A stretch of 64,000 nucleotides of DNA from Anaerococcus mediterraneensis (GTDB lineage: Bacteria; Bacillota; Clostridia; Tissierellales; Peptoniphilaceae), in NCBI RefSeq assembly GCF_900128415.1, contig NZ_LT635772.1, forward strand, positions 1,426,001 through 1,490,000, given 5' to 3'. The translations under genes were made by a program, and so were the position numbers. The notes below the pieces were generated by a model. It had not been told where the DNA came from, searched no databases, and was given only the letters and a program-made list of their open reading frames with translations. Positions 1 through 7,533 of this stretch are shown piece by piece; position 1 is the first letter of the stretch, and every line of letters starts with the position of its first letter.

Positions 1-534
1 GCCAAAGATTTGACCATTACCAAACTCTTCAAATTTTTCTCTTGGTACTTTTTCAACCAGTCTATCCCAAACTTTTGGGAAATTTGAACTTTTAGTTACA
101 TCCGATTTAATACCAGCTACTTTAAACGCTTTCTTTTTCTCAATCTTAATATCCATTTGATTTCCTCCTTGAACTGAAATTGAAAAGTAGATTCTTGGGA
201 AATATTGATACTTTTCTCCTTTTTTTACTTGACCAGGAGTTAGCTTATGAAAACTTTTAAAAGCTAAGGCAAAAGAATCCTGAGAATTATAACCATATTT
301 TATTGCGATATCTATAATTCTTTTATCTGAATTTTTTAAATCAATTGCAGCATTTGTCATCTTTCTTAACCTTATATATTCAGATAATGAATATCCTGAT
401 ACGATTGAAAATATTCTTGAAAACATTGGAAATGAATATCCTGTTATCCGTGTTATTTCTTTTTCATCAAGTTCATCAGTTAAGTTATCTTCAATATAGT
501 CTATTGCTAAGTTAAAAGATTTCATTATATCCAT
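1..534 (-). CDS. AraC-family regulator with GyrI-like effector domain (3' end outside window)
   Basis: The translated minus strand starts MDIMKSFNLAIDYIEDNL. It carries an AraC-type double helix-turn-helix in roughly the first 100 residues, with the typical second-helix pattern ending SFHKLTPGQVKKG. After about residue 125 a GyrI/Bacterial-effector-binding-like segment begins (MDIKIEKKKAFKVAGI). The gene runs off the left edge, so the effector domain is incomplete. I chose the ATG at 534 because a GGTGG-rich ribosome site lies just upstream; an in-frame ATG at 525 is possible. Regulators of this build usually respond to small amphipathic compounds and control drug efflux or stress genes; the target here is unknown. 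It is adjacent to, but does not overlap, the AbiE locus. Confidence 0.8.
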   Translation of the reverse strand, partial: MDIMKSFNLAIDYIEDNLTDELDEKEITRITGYSFPMFSRIFSIVSGYSLSEYIRLRKMTNAAIDLKNSDKRIIDIAIKYGYNSQDSFALAFKSFHKLTPGQVKKGEKYQYFPRIYFSISVQGGNQMDIKIEKKKAFKVAGIKSDVTKSSNFPKVWDRLVEKVPREKFEEFGNGQIFG

Positions 535-612
535 ATTTCCACCACCTTTCATTTAAATTGTACAAGGATTTATTAAATTATACCCGATAATACTAATACA
601 AATATTATAGCA

Positions 613-684
613 TCACATGTTTATACTATTTTTATTCTCTGCCAGACTTCTTATCTTGCTCTTTATGCTCTCGATATTAATCAC
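613..684 (-). pseudogene. Remnant of AbiEii nucleotidyltransferase toxin gene (first 23 codons only)
   Basis: A GTG codon overlaps the stop codon of the AbiEi gene (GTGA overlap) and opens a frame reading VINIESIKSKIRSLAENKN, which stops after 23 codons. From family knowledge, AbiEii/AbiGii-type toxins start with this kind of 'NI.SIK.KI..LA..K' helix and are translationally coupled to abiEi in this way. The rest of the roughly 280-residue toxin is absent: the next gene (AraC-like, 534 downwards) begins 79 bases later and is unrelated. The reading is therefore a deletion that removed the toxin but left its start. The match rests on a short N-terminus, so it is an inference. Confidence 0.6.
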
Positions 685-1268
685 AATAATACATCCACGT
701 AATTTCTAGCCTCATCTTCTATTTTAAATAGTCTACTGTATTTTATGAGTCGTCTTAGATTTTTATTTGGTGATTTAAAGTATATTTTTAAGGCTTCTGT
801 AAAAATCTGCTTATCTATTTTTTCTCTGTCGATTATGATGTCGCAAATTGTTCGATCTATATCGTAAACTGGAATAAGGTTGCCTTGTGGTGATTTTATT
901 TCTGTCTTTCCTAGTTCGTATAAATCTCTTTTTACATAGTGAACTTGTAGATCTTCGTACCTCTTTTTGATATGGCTGGCATTGTAGCCTTGGGGTACAG
1001 ATATATGAAATACATTTGGGGTCCTATCTGATAGGTCATGTAGATATAGGGCTGTTTGATGGGAAAATATAATTCGATTGCTATTTGATGATATTAAAAC
1101 AAAATCGTCTATTACTTTTCCTTTTAATTGATATAGTCCTGGTCTTAATCTTTCTAATTGTCCGATTTTTGTTAATTCTGATAGATTATGCCTAGTATAT
1201 CCAAGGTCTTCTGCTTCTTTGTTGGTTATTACTAAATTTTCTTGTATATATTCTTTAAGTGTATTCAT
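681..1268 (-). CDS. AbiEi-family antitoxin / transcriptional regulator (type IV toxin-antitoxin), orphan
   Basis: The 195-residue protein has the AbiEi N-terminal winged-helix domain at about residues 1-50 (LVITNKEAEDLGYTRHNL, then LRPGLYQL). It continues with the conserved 'ALYLHDLSDRTPNVFHISVP' style core and an 'IYDIDRTICDII'-like segment. AbiEi proteins neutralise the AbiEii nucleotidyltransferase toxin and repress their own promoter. The start is well placed behind GAGAGGAGG. No intact toxin follows; only a 23-codon remnant overlaps its stop. An operator candidate overlaps its own -10 box. It may now act only as a repressor, or protect against AbiEii toxins on incoming elements; both are inference. 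Confidence 0.85.
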   Translation of the reverse strand: MNTLKEYIQENLVITNKEAEDLGYTRHNLSELTKIGQLERLRPGLYQLKGKVIDDFVLISSNSNRIIFSHQTALYLHDLSDRTPNVFHISVPQGYNASHIKKRYEDLQVHYVKRDLYELGKTEIKSPQGNLIPVYDIDRTICDIIIDREKIDKQIFTEALKIYFKSPNKNLRRLIKYSRLFKIEDEARNYVDVLL

Positions 1269-1288
1269 AGTCCGCCTCCTCTCGTTTA

Positions 1289-1324
1289 CGCTTTTATTAT
1301 ATGTTATAAAAGCGAATATGTAAA
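1289..1324 (-). promoter_or_regulatory. abiEi promoter with overlapping inverted repeat (likely autoregulatory operator)
   Basis: On the minus strand there is a -35 box TTTACA (1319-1324) and a -10 box TATAAT (1296-1301) with exactly 17 bases between them. A perfect 8-bp inverted repeat, CGCTTTTA/TAAAAGCG (arms 1289-1296 and 1307-1314), overlaps the -10 box. AbiEi proteins are known to repress their own promoters through inverted repeats, so this is the natural operator candidate. Confidence 0.65.
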
Positions 1325-1384
1325 GTTGCTTATGAGTTTTCCATTTTTTGAAAAAGGATGTAACGAAATATTACTACCTTTAAT

Positions 1385-1411
1385 AAAAAAGAGCAGCCTT
1401 TTAAGCTACTC
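1385..1411 (-). terminator. Intrinsic terminator downstream of rlmD
   Basis: On the minus strand, arms GAGTAGCTT and AAGGCTGCTC (one wobble) are followed by TTTTTTATT. It ends minus-strand transcription of the helicase-rlmD operon. Between it and rlmD (1412-1580) I see no convincing gene, only a short unassigned open frame. The region 1325-1384 upstream of the abiEi promoter holds nothing I recognise. Confidence 0.6.
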
Positions 1412-1580
1412 TTGTAGAAAGTACAAAATGGGTTAATTATATTTTTTGTGTTTCCTCATACTAGTCTCAAAACTACTCTTACATCCATGTAGTTTTTTTG
1501 AGTCTTTTTGACGTATCCTTCTTCATCTTTATCGAAGACAAAATGCTTATAAAACTGCTTAAAATGCAGGATTTCCAAAT

Positions 1581-2951
1581 TTACATCTTTTGTATCAACG
1601 CTATAGCCTCCACATGTCTAGAATTTGGAAACTGGTCGTAGATTTCGTAGTCTTTTATTTGGTATCCTCTTTCTATAAAGGTCTTTAGGTTTTCCATTTG
1701 AGTTTTTGGATTGCATGAGATGTAGACAAATTTTTTGCAGTCTATATTTAGGATTTTTTCTAATGATGCAGGACTAATTCCTGATCTAGGTGGGTCTAGG
1801 ATTACTACATCATACTTACTTCCTACTTTTTCAATTTCTTCTAGGACATCTCCACAAAGAAAGTTTACATTATCAAGATTATTTAACTTTGCGTTTTCTT
1901 TTGCTTTTTCTACCGCTTCTTCAACAATTTCTATACCTGTAGCAGATCTTGCAACACTTGCCATTAGTTGGGTTATGGTGCCTGTACCTGAATATAGGTC
2001 TAGTACATCCATAGTCTTGTCAATCTCAGCTAGTTCGAAGGCTTTTTGATAAAGTTTTTCTGCTGTAAATACATTTGGCTGGAAAAACGAAAATGGTGAT
2101 ATCCTAAATTTTAGATCCATCATTTCTTCTGTTATGTATTCTTTGCCGTATATTAATTTGATTTTTTCAGGAATTACCGCATCAGCTACAGAATCATTTA
2201 GGACATGGTAGACAGAAAATATTCTCCCATCTAGGTTGAGGTCTAATAGCATTTGTAGAAATTCACCTAGAGCTTCATTATCCATAGTATTTTCACTTGT
2301 TGTGACAAGGATTATCATGATCTGACCAGTATGGATAGCTTTTCTGACAACCAAATGCCTTAGGTAGCCATCTTTTCTCATCTTGTGGTAAAAGTCTATG
2401 CCTTTTATCCTAAAATATTCTTGGACATTTGACCTTATCATATTAAAATCATTATCGACAATATTGCAATCAAAACAATCGACAATTTCATAAAATAGTC
2501 TCTGCCTATGAAGGCCTAAAACTAGAGGTCCTCCCTTTTTAGAGTCCCCAAAGGTATATTCCATTTTATTTCTAAATCCATTTGTTAATGGTGACCTGTT
2601 TATTTTTATATCTTTTTTGTAGTCTATGCCATGTTCTTCAAAGAGACTTTTTATCATATCGTGTTTTGAAAGAAGTTCTGTTTCATAGGCAAGCTTTTGG
2701 TAGGCACAACCACCGCATATGCCAGAATGTGGGCAAAAATTTCTAGCATTTTCTATTTTAGATTCTTCTAAAATATCAATGATTTTTCCTTTCATCCTCT
2801 CATTGTTTTTCTTGCCAATTTTGACTCTTATTTTTTGTCCTAAAAGCCCTCCCTTAAACTCTACTTTTCTGCCATTTTCATCATATCCTACAGATATGTT
2901 AGGATATTTCATATCTTTTACTTCTATATCTTTAATTGGTCTTTTTTTCAT
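1581..2951 (-). CDS. rlmD: 23S rRNA (uracil-C5)-methyltransferase, RlmD/RlmCD (RumA/TrmA family)
   Basis: This enzyme uses S-adenosylmethionine to methylate C5 of a conserved uracil in 23S rRNA. The 456-residue protein has a TRAM RNA-binding domain (about 1-62) and a [4Fe-4S] cluster motif at C73, C79 and C82 (FCPHSGICGGC), with a fourth Cys near 158. A Rossmann SAM domain (DLYSGTGTI) follows, then the DPPRSG motif and the catalytic Cys in ISCNPKT near the C-terminus. Length is normal. Its start overlaps the end of the upstream helicase gene by 20 bases, so the two are co-transcribed. In Gram-positives a single RlmCD often modifies two positions, so the exact uracil target is not certain. Confidence 0.92.
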   Translation of the reverse strand: MKKRPIKDIEVKDMKYPNISVGYDENGRKVEFKGGLLGQKIRVKIGKKNNERMKGKIIDILEESKIENARNFCPHSGICGGCAYQKLAYETELLSKHDMIKSLFEEHGIDYKKDIKINRSPLTNGFRNKMEYTFGDSKKGGPLVLGLHRQRLFYEIVDCFDCNIVDNDFNMIRSNVQEYFRIKGIDFYHKMRKDGYLRHLVVRKAIHTGQIMIILVTTSENTMDNEALGEFLQMLLDLNLDGRIFSVYHVLNDSVADAVIPEKIKLIYGKEYITEEMMDLKFRISPFSFFQPNVFTAEKLYQKAFELAEIDKTMDVLDLYSGTGTITQLMASVARSATGIEIVEEAVEKAKENAKLNNLDNVNFLCGDVLEEIEKVGSKYDVVILDPPRSGISPASLEKILNIDCKKFVYISCNPKTQMENLKTFIERGYQIKDYEIYDQFPNSRHVEAIALIQKM

Positions 2952-5274
2952 TTAAACTCCAAAACATATTTATTTCTCTATCAAAATCATATTTATTTAA
3001 AACTAACTTATCATCTTTCCAATGTTTAGGAAAAATATTTCTGTATTTATCCCAGTTGTACCTATCATCGACTAGGTAAATTATTCCCTTGTCGTCCTCA
3101 CTTCGGATAACCCTGCCTGCAGCTTGAAAAACCTTGTTCATTCCAGGATAGGTGTAGGCATAGTCAAAGCCGGATTTTTCTTTTTTATCATAGTGATATT
3201 TAATAAGGTCTCTTTCTTTTGATATACCAGGCATGCCTACAGATATAATCATAGATCCAATGAGTTTATCTCCTCTTAGGTCTACACCCTCTGAAAATAT
3301 ACCACCAAGGACTAAAAATCCAATTTTTTGGCTAGTATCAGTAAATTCTTCTAGGAATTTCTCTCTCTGGCCTGTATCCATAATTCTTTCTTGCAAAATT
3401 ATATCAGCTTCATAATTATTCTTATAAAATTCATAAACATCCTCCATATATGAATATGAAGGAAAGAATATAAAATAATTACCTTTTTTAGAGCCAATAA
3501 ATTCATCAATAGTTTCAGCAATCAAAGCGACATTTTTATTCCTATCTTTGTACCTAGTAGATATTGGCCTTTTGATAAGCAAGAAATTTTCTTGGCTAAA
3601 TGGCATATCTAGCCTTAGTTTAAAAGCTTCATCTCCTGCAAGCATTTTTACAAAATATCCCATTGGCGATAGGGTTGCAGAAAATAGTACGCTTGCTCGT
3701 GCAAATTTATATTTATTTTTTAAAATCTCCCTAGGATCCACACATTTTATTTCAAATGATTTTTCCATGGATTCTGGATCATAGGCTATGATATTATAAA
3801 ACCCATCAGTAAAATAATCTGATATCTTTAGATAGGAGTCAATTTCAAAATACATATCCAAAACCTGGTCGTAGGATGGGTGGTCCTTTTTTTCTATCAA
3901 AAACTTTTCCATAGATTTTGAAAGCTTTATAAGGTCCTTATCTAAAACATCTATATAATTTTCTGTAAAATAATAATTATTAGCCTGAGATTTTTCAGCC
4001 AATTTGTCAAAGCCTTCAAGGATTTTTCTTATATTTCTTACCAGTCTTTTATCTTTTTTCTTATCTAGAATCTCTATTAGATCTCTAAACTGCCTATCTT
4101 TGAATGTGAAGGAATACATATCTCTACTTCTTTCTAAGAGGTTGTGGGCCTCATCTATCAAAAAAATATAGGAGTCTACAGGGTCTTCAAAAAATCTTTT
4201 TAGGTAGACATTTGGATCAAAAACATAATTGTAATCACATATTATAAAGTCAGCATAGGTTGCTATGTCAAGCTCAAACTCTAGTGGACAGACCTCATAT
4301 TTTTTGGCAAAGGATATTATAGTATCATAATCTATTATCTCTTCATTTTTTAATATATCCTTTAGGGCCTCATTGACCCTATCAAAATGCCCCTTGGCAT
4401 AGGGACAATCAATGGGGTTACAAGAAATAGTATCGTTGATACAAATTTTTTCTTTGCTTGTTATATTGACCGCCTTTATAAAAAGACCTTTAGATTTTAG
4501 AAGGTCTAAGGATTTTATAGCTTCCTTGCCAATGGTGTTTTTGCTTGTCAGATAAAAAATCTTGTCACTTAGTCCTTCTGGCATAGATTTAAGACTTGGG
4601 AAAATACTAGAAATCGTCTTGCCTATACCTGTTGGAGCATCCACAAAAAGATTTTTTTCTTCTAAAATAGCGGTATATACACCAACTGCCATTTTTCTTT
4701 GACCTTTTCTATACTTATCAAAGGGAAAGGGAAGATCTTTTATAGACTTATCTCTTTTTTCTTTATTTTCTGCAAGTATCTTAGAAAAATTTATGTATTC
4801 ATCTAGGAGCTTATAATAATAGTCTTTTAACTGATCATAGGTAAAATCTCTCCTAAAAATTTTAGTCTGATAAGTTTCTACTGATACATAGGAAAGGCTA
4901 ATTGACATCTTATCCAAATCTTTATCGCAAGCAAAAAAATATGCATACGACATGGCCTGGGCCCAGTGTAGGTCATTTTTATCTGTAATTTCACTTAGGT
5001 CCCTAGAAGTGGATTTTATCTCATCTATTAGGTATGTATCATCAATTTTTGCAAGTCCATCTGCCCTTCCCTCGACCTCAAAAAGAACATCCTTATAAGT
5101 CGTTATATTTTTGAGCTTATATTCTTTTTTGTAGTTTTTTCCATAGCTTGCTTGGATTTTTTGATGGGCTCTAATCCCCTCTATCATCCTTGTATTGTCC
5201 CTGAAACGATTGTCAATATCGCCAGAACGCATAACAAATTCTATTAAATTTCTGACAGATATTTTTACATTCAT
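2932..5274 (-). CDS. PD-(D/E)XK nuclease fused to DinG/XPD-type ATP-dependent DNA helicase
   Basis: The N-terminal ~175 residues form a RecB/Cas4-like nuclease: a GRADG motif (D72), IDEIKS (E85, K87) and a downstream QAMSY motif. The rest is an XPD/DinG-family superfamily 2 helicase with Walker A DAPTGIGKT (213-221) and an Fe-S cluster set of C278, C285 and C290 plus a later Cys near 333 (CINDTISCNPIDC). It also has a DEAH box (LIDEAHNLLE) and C-terminal motif VI (QAAGRVIRS). Such enzymes unwind 5'-tailed DNA in repair or recombination. The nuclease fusion suggests coupled unwinding and cleavage. The start at 5274 has no strong competing ATG. It is the first gene of an operon with rlmD. Confidence 0.88.
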   Translation of the reverse strand: MNVKISVRNLIEFVMRSGDIDNRFRDNTRMIEGIRAHQKIQASYGKNYKKEYKLKNITTYKDVLFEVEGRADGLAKIDDTYLIDEIKSTSRDLSEITDKNDLHWAQAMSYAYFFACDKDLDKMSISLSYVSVETYQTKIFRRDFTYDQLKDYYYKLLDEYINFSKILAENKEKRDKSIKDLPFPFDKYRKGQRKMAVGVYTAILEEKNLFVDAPTGIGKTISSIFPSLKSMPEGLSDKIFYLTSKNTIGKEAIKSLDLLKSKGLFIKAVNITSKEKICINDTISCNPIDCPYAKGHFDRVNEALKDILKNEEIIDYDTIISFAKKYEVCPLEFELDIATYADFIICDYNYVFDPNVYLKRFFEDPVDSYIFLIDEAHNLLERSRDMYSFTFKDRQFRDLIEILDKKKDKRLVRNIRKILEGFDKLAEKSQANNYYFTENYIDVLDKDLIKLSKSMEKFLIEKKDHPSYDQVLDMYFEIDSYLKISDYFTDGFYNIIAYDPESMEKSFEIKCVDPREILKNKYKFARASVLFSATLSPMGYFVKMLAGDEAFKLRLDMPFSQENFLLIKRPISTRYKDRNKNVALIAETIDEFIGSKKGNYFIFFPSYSYMEDVYEFYKNNYEADIILQERIMDTGQREKFLEEFTDTSQKIGFLVLGGIFSEGVDLRGDKLIGSMIISVGMPGISKERDLIKYHYDKKEKSGFDYAYTYPGMNKVFQAAGRVIRSEDDKGIIYLVDDRYNWDKYRNIFPKHWKDDKLVLNKYDFDREINMFWSLNEKKTN

Positions 5275-5329
5275 AGCTTCTCCTGAATTTATTATACTCC
5301 TTTGGGTAAAAATAGATCAGGAGGATATT

Positions 5330-6073
5330 ATGAACCAAACAATAAAAAACCAACTAAACCACAGAACTATAAGAGAATTTACTGATGAAAAAATCGATCA
5401 ACAAACATTAGATACCCTATTTGATGTTGTAAATATGTCAGCATCAAGCAATGGCATGCAAAATTTTTCTATAATTAGGGTTACTGACCAAGACAAGAAA
5501 GATAAATTTGCAGAAATAGGCAATCAGGAATATATGGCAAGGGCTACAGAACTTTGGATCTTTGTAGTAGACCTTAATAGAAACTATCAAATAGCCAAAG
5601 AAAACGGCTGTGAAAATGATCAAATGATAAGCTTTGATAAGTTTATCCAAGGCTTTACTGACGCCATTATAGGAGCACAAAACCTAACAGTAGCAGTCGA
5701 ATCTCTGGGCATGGGAGCAAATTATTTTGGCAATATCCACAATGATACAAAAGAAGTCATAAAACTTTTAGACCTACCAAAACTAACCTATCCAGCCGTT
5801 GGCATTGGCTTTGGTATACCAAACCAAGATCCACAAATAAAACCTAGGATGGATATAAAATTAAAAACTTTTGAAAACACCTATGAGGTTTATGATTCTT
5901 ATATGGAAAAAATTGCTGATTACGATAAGGAAATGACTACTTATTATGACCTTAGAGACAAGGGCAAAAAATCTGCATCCTTTTCTTCACAGATACCACA
6001 GAAAATGGGATCTGTGATTAAGAATAGGGACAAGATGTTTGAAACATTAAAAGAACAAGGATTTAAAATATAG
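5330..6073 (+). CDS. FMN-dependent nitroreductase family protein (NfsA-like)
   Basis: The protein (247 residues) shows the nitroreductase signature: RTIREFTDEKID at the N-terminus for FMN binding, SASSNGMQNFSI, and GMGANYFGNI, then a glycine-rich PAVGIGFGIP strand. Such enzymes use NAD(P)H to reduce nitro-aromatics, quinones or flavins in the cytoplasm. The frame is open back to 5195, but ATG 5330 sits seven bases behind a perfect AGGAGG (5319-5324), so that start is preferred. It is monocistronic and divergent from the helicase gene. The physiological substrate cannot be told from sequence. Confidence 0.88.
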   Translation: MNQTIKNQLNHRTIREFTDEKIDQQTLDTLFDVVNMSASSNGMQNFSIIRVTDQDKKDKFAEIGNQEYMARATELWIFVVDLNRNYQIAKENGCENDQMISFDKFIQGFTDAIIGAQNLTVAVESLGMGANYFGNIHNDTKEVIKLLDLPKLTYPAVGIGFGIPNQDPQIKPRMDIKLKTFENTYEVYDSYMEKIADYDKEMTTYYDLRDKGKKSASFSSQIPQKMGSVIKNRDKMFETLKEQGFKI

Positions 6074-6075
6074 GA

Positions 6076-6103
6076 TTGATAATTTTATTTTTTGCCTTAT
6101 AAT
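6076..6103 (+). promoter_or_regulatory. folT promoter
   Basis: -35 TTGATA (6076-6081) and -10 TATAAT (6098-6103) with a 16-base spacer lie immediately before the THF riboswitch. Transcription should start around 6109-6111, the 5' edge of the aptamer. Confidence 0.75.
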
Positions 6104-6108
6104 AGATC

Positions 6109-6205
6109 TATCAGAGTAGGTAAAGAGCATTAAGTGCTGGAAAATGGGTTGTTGTTTCCAGACGAAGATTCTATGATTCTTTATCGCAACCGCTGCCCTC
6201 TGATA
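6109..6205 (+). promoter_or_regulatory. Tetrahydrofolate (THF) riboswitch
   Basis: The leader has the hallmarks of the folT-associated THF riboswitch: AGAGTAG near the 5' side, the conserved CATTAAGTGC and AATGGG segments, a GACGAAG stem region, and CCGCTGCCCTCTGA at the 3' side. The closing helix P1 pairs TATCAGAG (6109-6116) with CTCTGATA (6198-6205). The downstream ribosome site (AAAGGGG, about 6208-6214) abuts P1, so ligand binding probably blocks translation initiation. I see no separate terminator between aptamer and ATG. It controls the folate transporter gene folT. Confidence 0.9.
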
Positions 6206-6217
6206 GAAAGGGGAAAA

Positions 6218-6733
6218 ATGAAAAATAAATTAAACGTTGACTCAATGGTCAAAGCATCAATGTTAGCGGCCCTATCAATTATCTTATCAAGATTTTTTGG
6301 TATATTTATCACACAATCAATCAAATTTTCTTTTGGCCATCTGCCACTGATGATTGCTGGTATGATTTGTGGTCCTATCTATGGTGCACTAGCAGGTCTA
6401 GCAGCTGATCTTATAGGAGTAGCCATAAATGCAGGAGGTGCTCCTCATCTTGGTTTTACCTTGGTATCAGTGCTTACAGGTCTTATACCTGGTCTTGTAG
6501 TAAAATATTGCAAAGATAAAAATATTTCACTAAAGATCCAAGTTGCTATTATGATTATATTTGTATTTTATATCTGCCATATGTTCTTAAATACCTTGTG
6601 GCTAAGCCAATTATACAATACACCATATAAAATCATGTTATCTGGTAGATTTTTAAAAGTATTTATTGATGGTATCATAAACTATGTACTTGTATACCTA
6701 GTAGCTAGCAAAATTCTAAACAAAATAAAGTAA
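6218..6733 (+). CDS. folT: Folate ECF transporter S component FolT
   Basis: This small (171 residues), very hydrophobic protein has about five to six membrane segments. The ECF S-component pattern is visible: SMVKASMLAALSIILSRF, then FSFGHLPLMIAGMICGPIYG, then GLAADLIG. S components bind vitamins and share an energising module (EcfA/A'/T) that is encoded elsewhere. The folate assignment rests on the THF riboswitch directly upstream as well as on the family pattern. The frame extends upstream into the riboswitch, but ATG 6218 follows an AAAGGGG ribosome site and is the sensible start. Confidence 0.88.
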   Translation: MKNKLNVDSMVKASMLAALSIILSRFFGIFITQSIKFSFGHLPLMIAGMICGPIYGALAGLAADLIGVAINAGGAPHLGFTLVSVLTGLIPGLVVKYCKDKNISLKIQVAIMIIFVFYICHMFLNTLWLSQLYNTPYKIMLSGRFLKVFIDGIINYVLVYLVASKILNKIK

Positions 6734-6741
6734 AGTAAAAA

Positions 6742-6773
6742 AATAGTGCGAGAATTTGTATTCTCGCACTATT
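6742..6773. terminator. Bidirectional terminator after folT
   Basis: A 14-bp perfect stem (6742-6755 with 6760-6773, core AGTGCGAGAAT) has a TTGT loop, an A-run on its left and a T-rich tract on its right. It ends folT transcription and could act from the other side as well. Confidence 0.85.
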
Positions 6774-6875
6774 TTATTGTTCACTTAAGTGAGTTGAGCG
6801 AACGAAAGAGAGCGAAACAAAAAACCACCTGCTATGCAGGTGGAGGGACTTAGCTTTAGCTTCAAGCACCAAGAA

Positions 6876-6929
6876 AACCTCCTTAAAGTATAATTGTGAT
6901 AATCACATGCACAATTAAACAAGGAGGTT
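6876..6929 (+). promoter_or_regulatory. Ribosome-site-sequestering leader of IS200 tnpA
   Basis: AACCTCCTT (6876-6884) is exactly complementary to AAGGAGGTT (6921-6929), which contains the Shine-Dalgarno of tnpA. A nested inverted repeat AATTGTG/CACAATT (6892-6898 and 6910-6916) supports a long stem. IS200 elements are known to hold transposase translation down with such 5' stems, so the same role is inferred here. Confidence 0.75.
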
Positions 6930-6934
6930 AAAAC

Positions 6935-7405
6935 TTGGACAAGAATAGTTTATCACATACCAAGTGGAGATGCAAATACCACATAGTTTTTGCACCAAAA
7001 TATAGAAGACAAGTAATATACAGACAATTGAGAAAAGACATAGGCAGCATACTTCGCGAATTATGTTCAAGAAAAGGAATAAAAATAATAGAAGCAGAAC
7101 TATGTCCAGATCATATCCACATGCTTGTAGAAATCCCGCCAAAATATTCAATATCACAAATAATGGGATATTTAAAAGGAAAAAGTTCGCTGATAATATT
7201 CGATAGACATGCCAATTTAAAATATAAATATGGAAACAGACACTTTTGGTGTAGAGGATACTATGTGGATACAGTCGGAAGAAATGAAAAGAAAATAAAA
7301 GAATATATACAAAATCAATTAAAAGAAGATTATTATGCTGAGCAAATAAGTATCAAAGAATACTATGACCCGTTTACGGGCGAGTCAGTAAATAAGAACA
7401 AATAA
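6935..7405 (+). CDS. tnpA: IS200/IS605 transposase TnpA (Y1 HUH)
   Basis: A 156-residue Y1 transposase of the HUH superfamily, which cuts and rejoins single-stranded IS ends. The opening HTKWRCKYHIVFAPKYRR is typical. The metal-binding HUH motif is HIH in CPDHIHMLVEIP, and the catalytic Tyr is in the KKIKEYIQNQ helix. Length is normal and the frame is intact, so the element may be active. The start is TTG at 6935, seven bases after AAGGAGG; the weak start plus the sequestering leader should keep expression very low. Confidence 0.95.
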   Translation: MDKNSLSHTKWRCKYHIVFAPKYRRQVIYRQLRKDIGSILRELCSRKGIKIIEAELCPDHIHMLVEIPPKYSISQIMGYLKGKSSLIIFDRHANLKYKYGNRHFWCRGYYVDTVGRNEKKIKEYIQNQLKEDYYAEQISIKEYYDPFTGESVNKNK

Positions 7406-7409
7406 AAAA

Positions 7410-7530
7410 ACTGCTTAAGCAGTAGTTGGGATAGTGGTGCATGTGACGGAATACTCGGAGCCCCAATAGGGGCGTGCCGGTATTTGCGCCTTATAGGCGC
7501 TGTGCAAACTACCAGCTAAGCTGGTAGTTT
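7410..7530 (+). repeat. Structured right end of the IS200 element: four consecutive hairpins
   Basis: Following tnpA come a palindrome ACTGCTTAAGCAGT (7410-7423) and a compound stem 7451-7483 with inner GCCCC/GGGGC (7460-7464, 7469-7473). Then come GCGCCT/AGGCGC (7486-7500) and the right-end hairpin 7506-7530. The last is the likely TnpA recognition hairpin and may also stop transcription from the convergent minus-strand gene. The function of the middle, GC-richer hairpins is unknown. Confidence 0.6.
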
Positions 7531-7533
7531 TGA

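Larger units (their letters stand above)
6810..7533 (+). mobile_element. IS200/IS605-family insertion sequence (tnpA only)
   Basis: A single Y1 transposase gene is flanked by subterminal hairpins rather than terminal inverted repeats, as expected of IS200. The left hairpin is 6825-6843 (CCACCTGC/GCAGGTGG). The right hairpin is 7506-7530 (AAACTACCAGCT/AGCTGGTAGTTT). The exact tips cannot be fixed from one copy; 6810 and 7533 are estimates. There is no tnpB. The element sits between the folT terminator and the 3' end of the deoxyribosyltransferase gene. Confidence 0.8.

Noticed and set aside
1242-1436. Plus-strand 64-codon frame crossing the abiEi promoter
   Set aside because: It overlaps the promoter, operator and terminator of the minus-strand genes and has no coding character.
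1456-1578. A 40-codon minus-strand open frame (from a TTG) directly after rlmD
   Set aside because: Only a TTG start without ribosome site and no recognisable family; may be a decayed gene or chance.
5195-5329. N-terminal extension of the nitroreductase frame into the helicase gene
   Set aside because: ATG 5330 has a perfect AGGAGG and matches family starts; the extension is antisense to the helicase.
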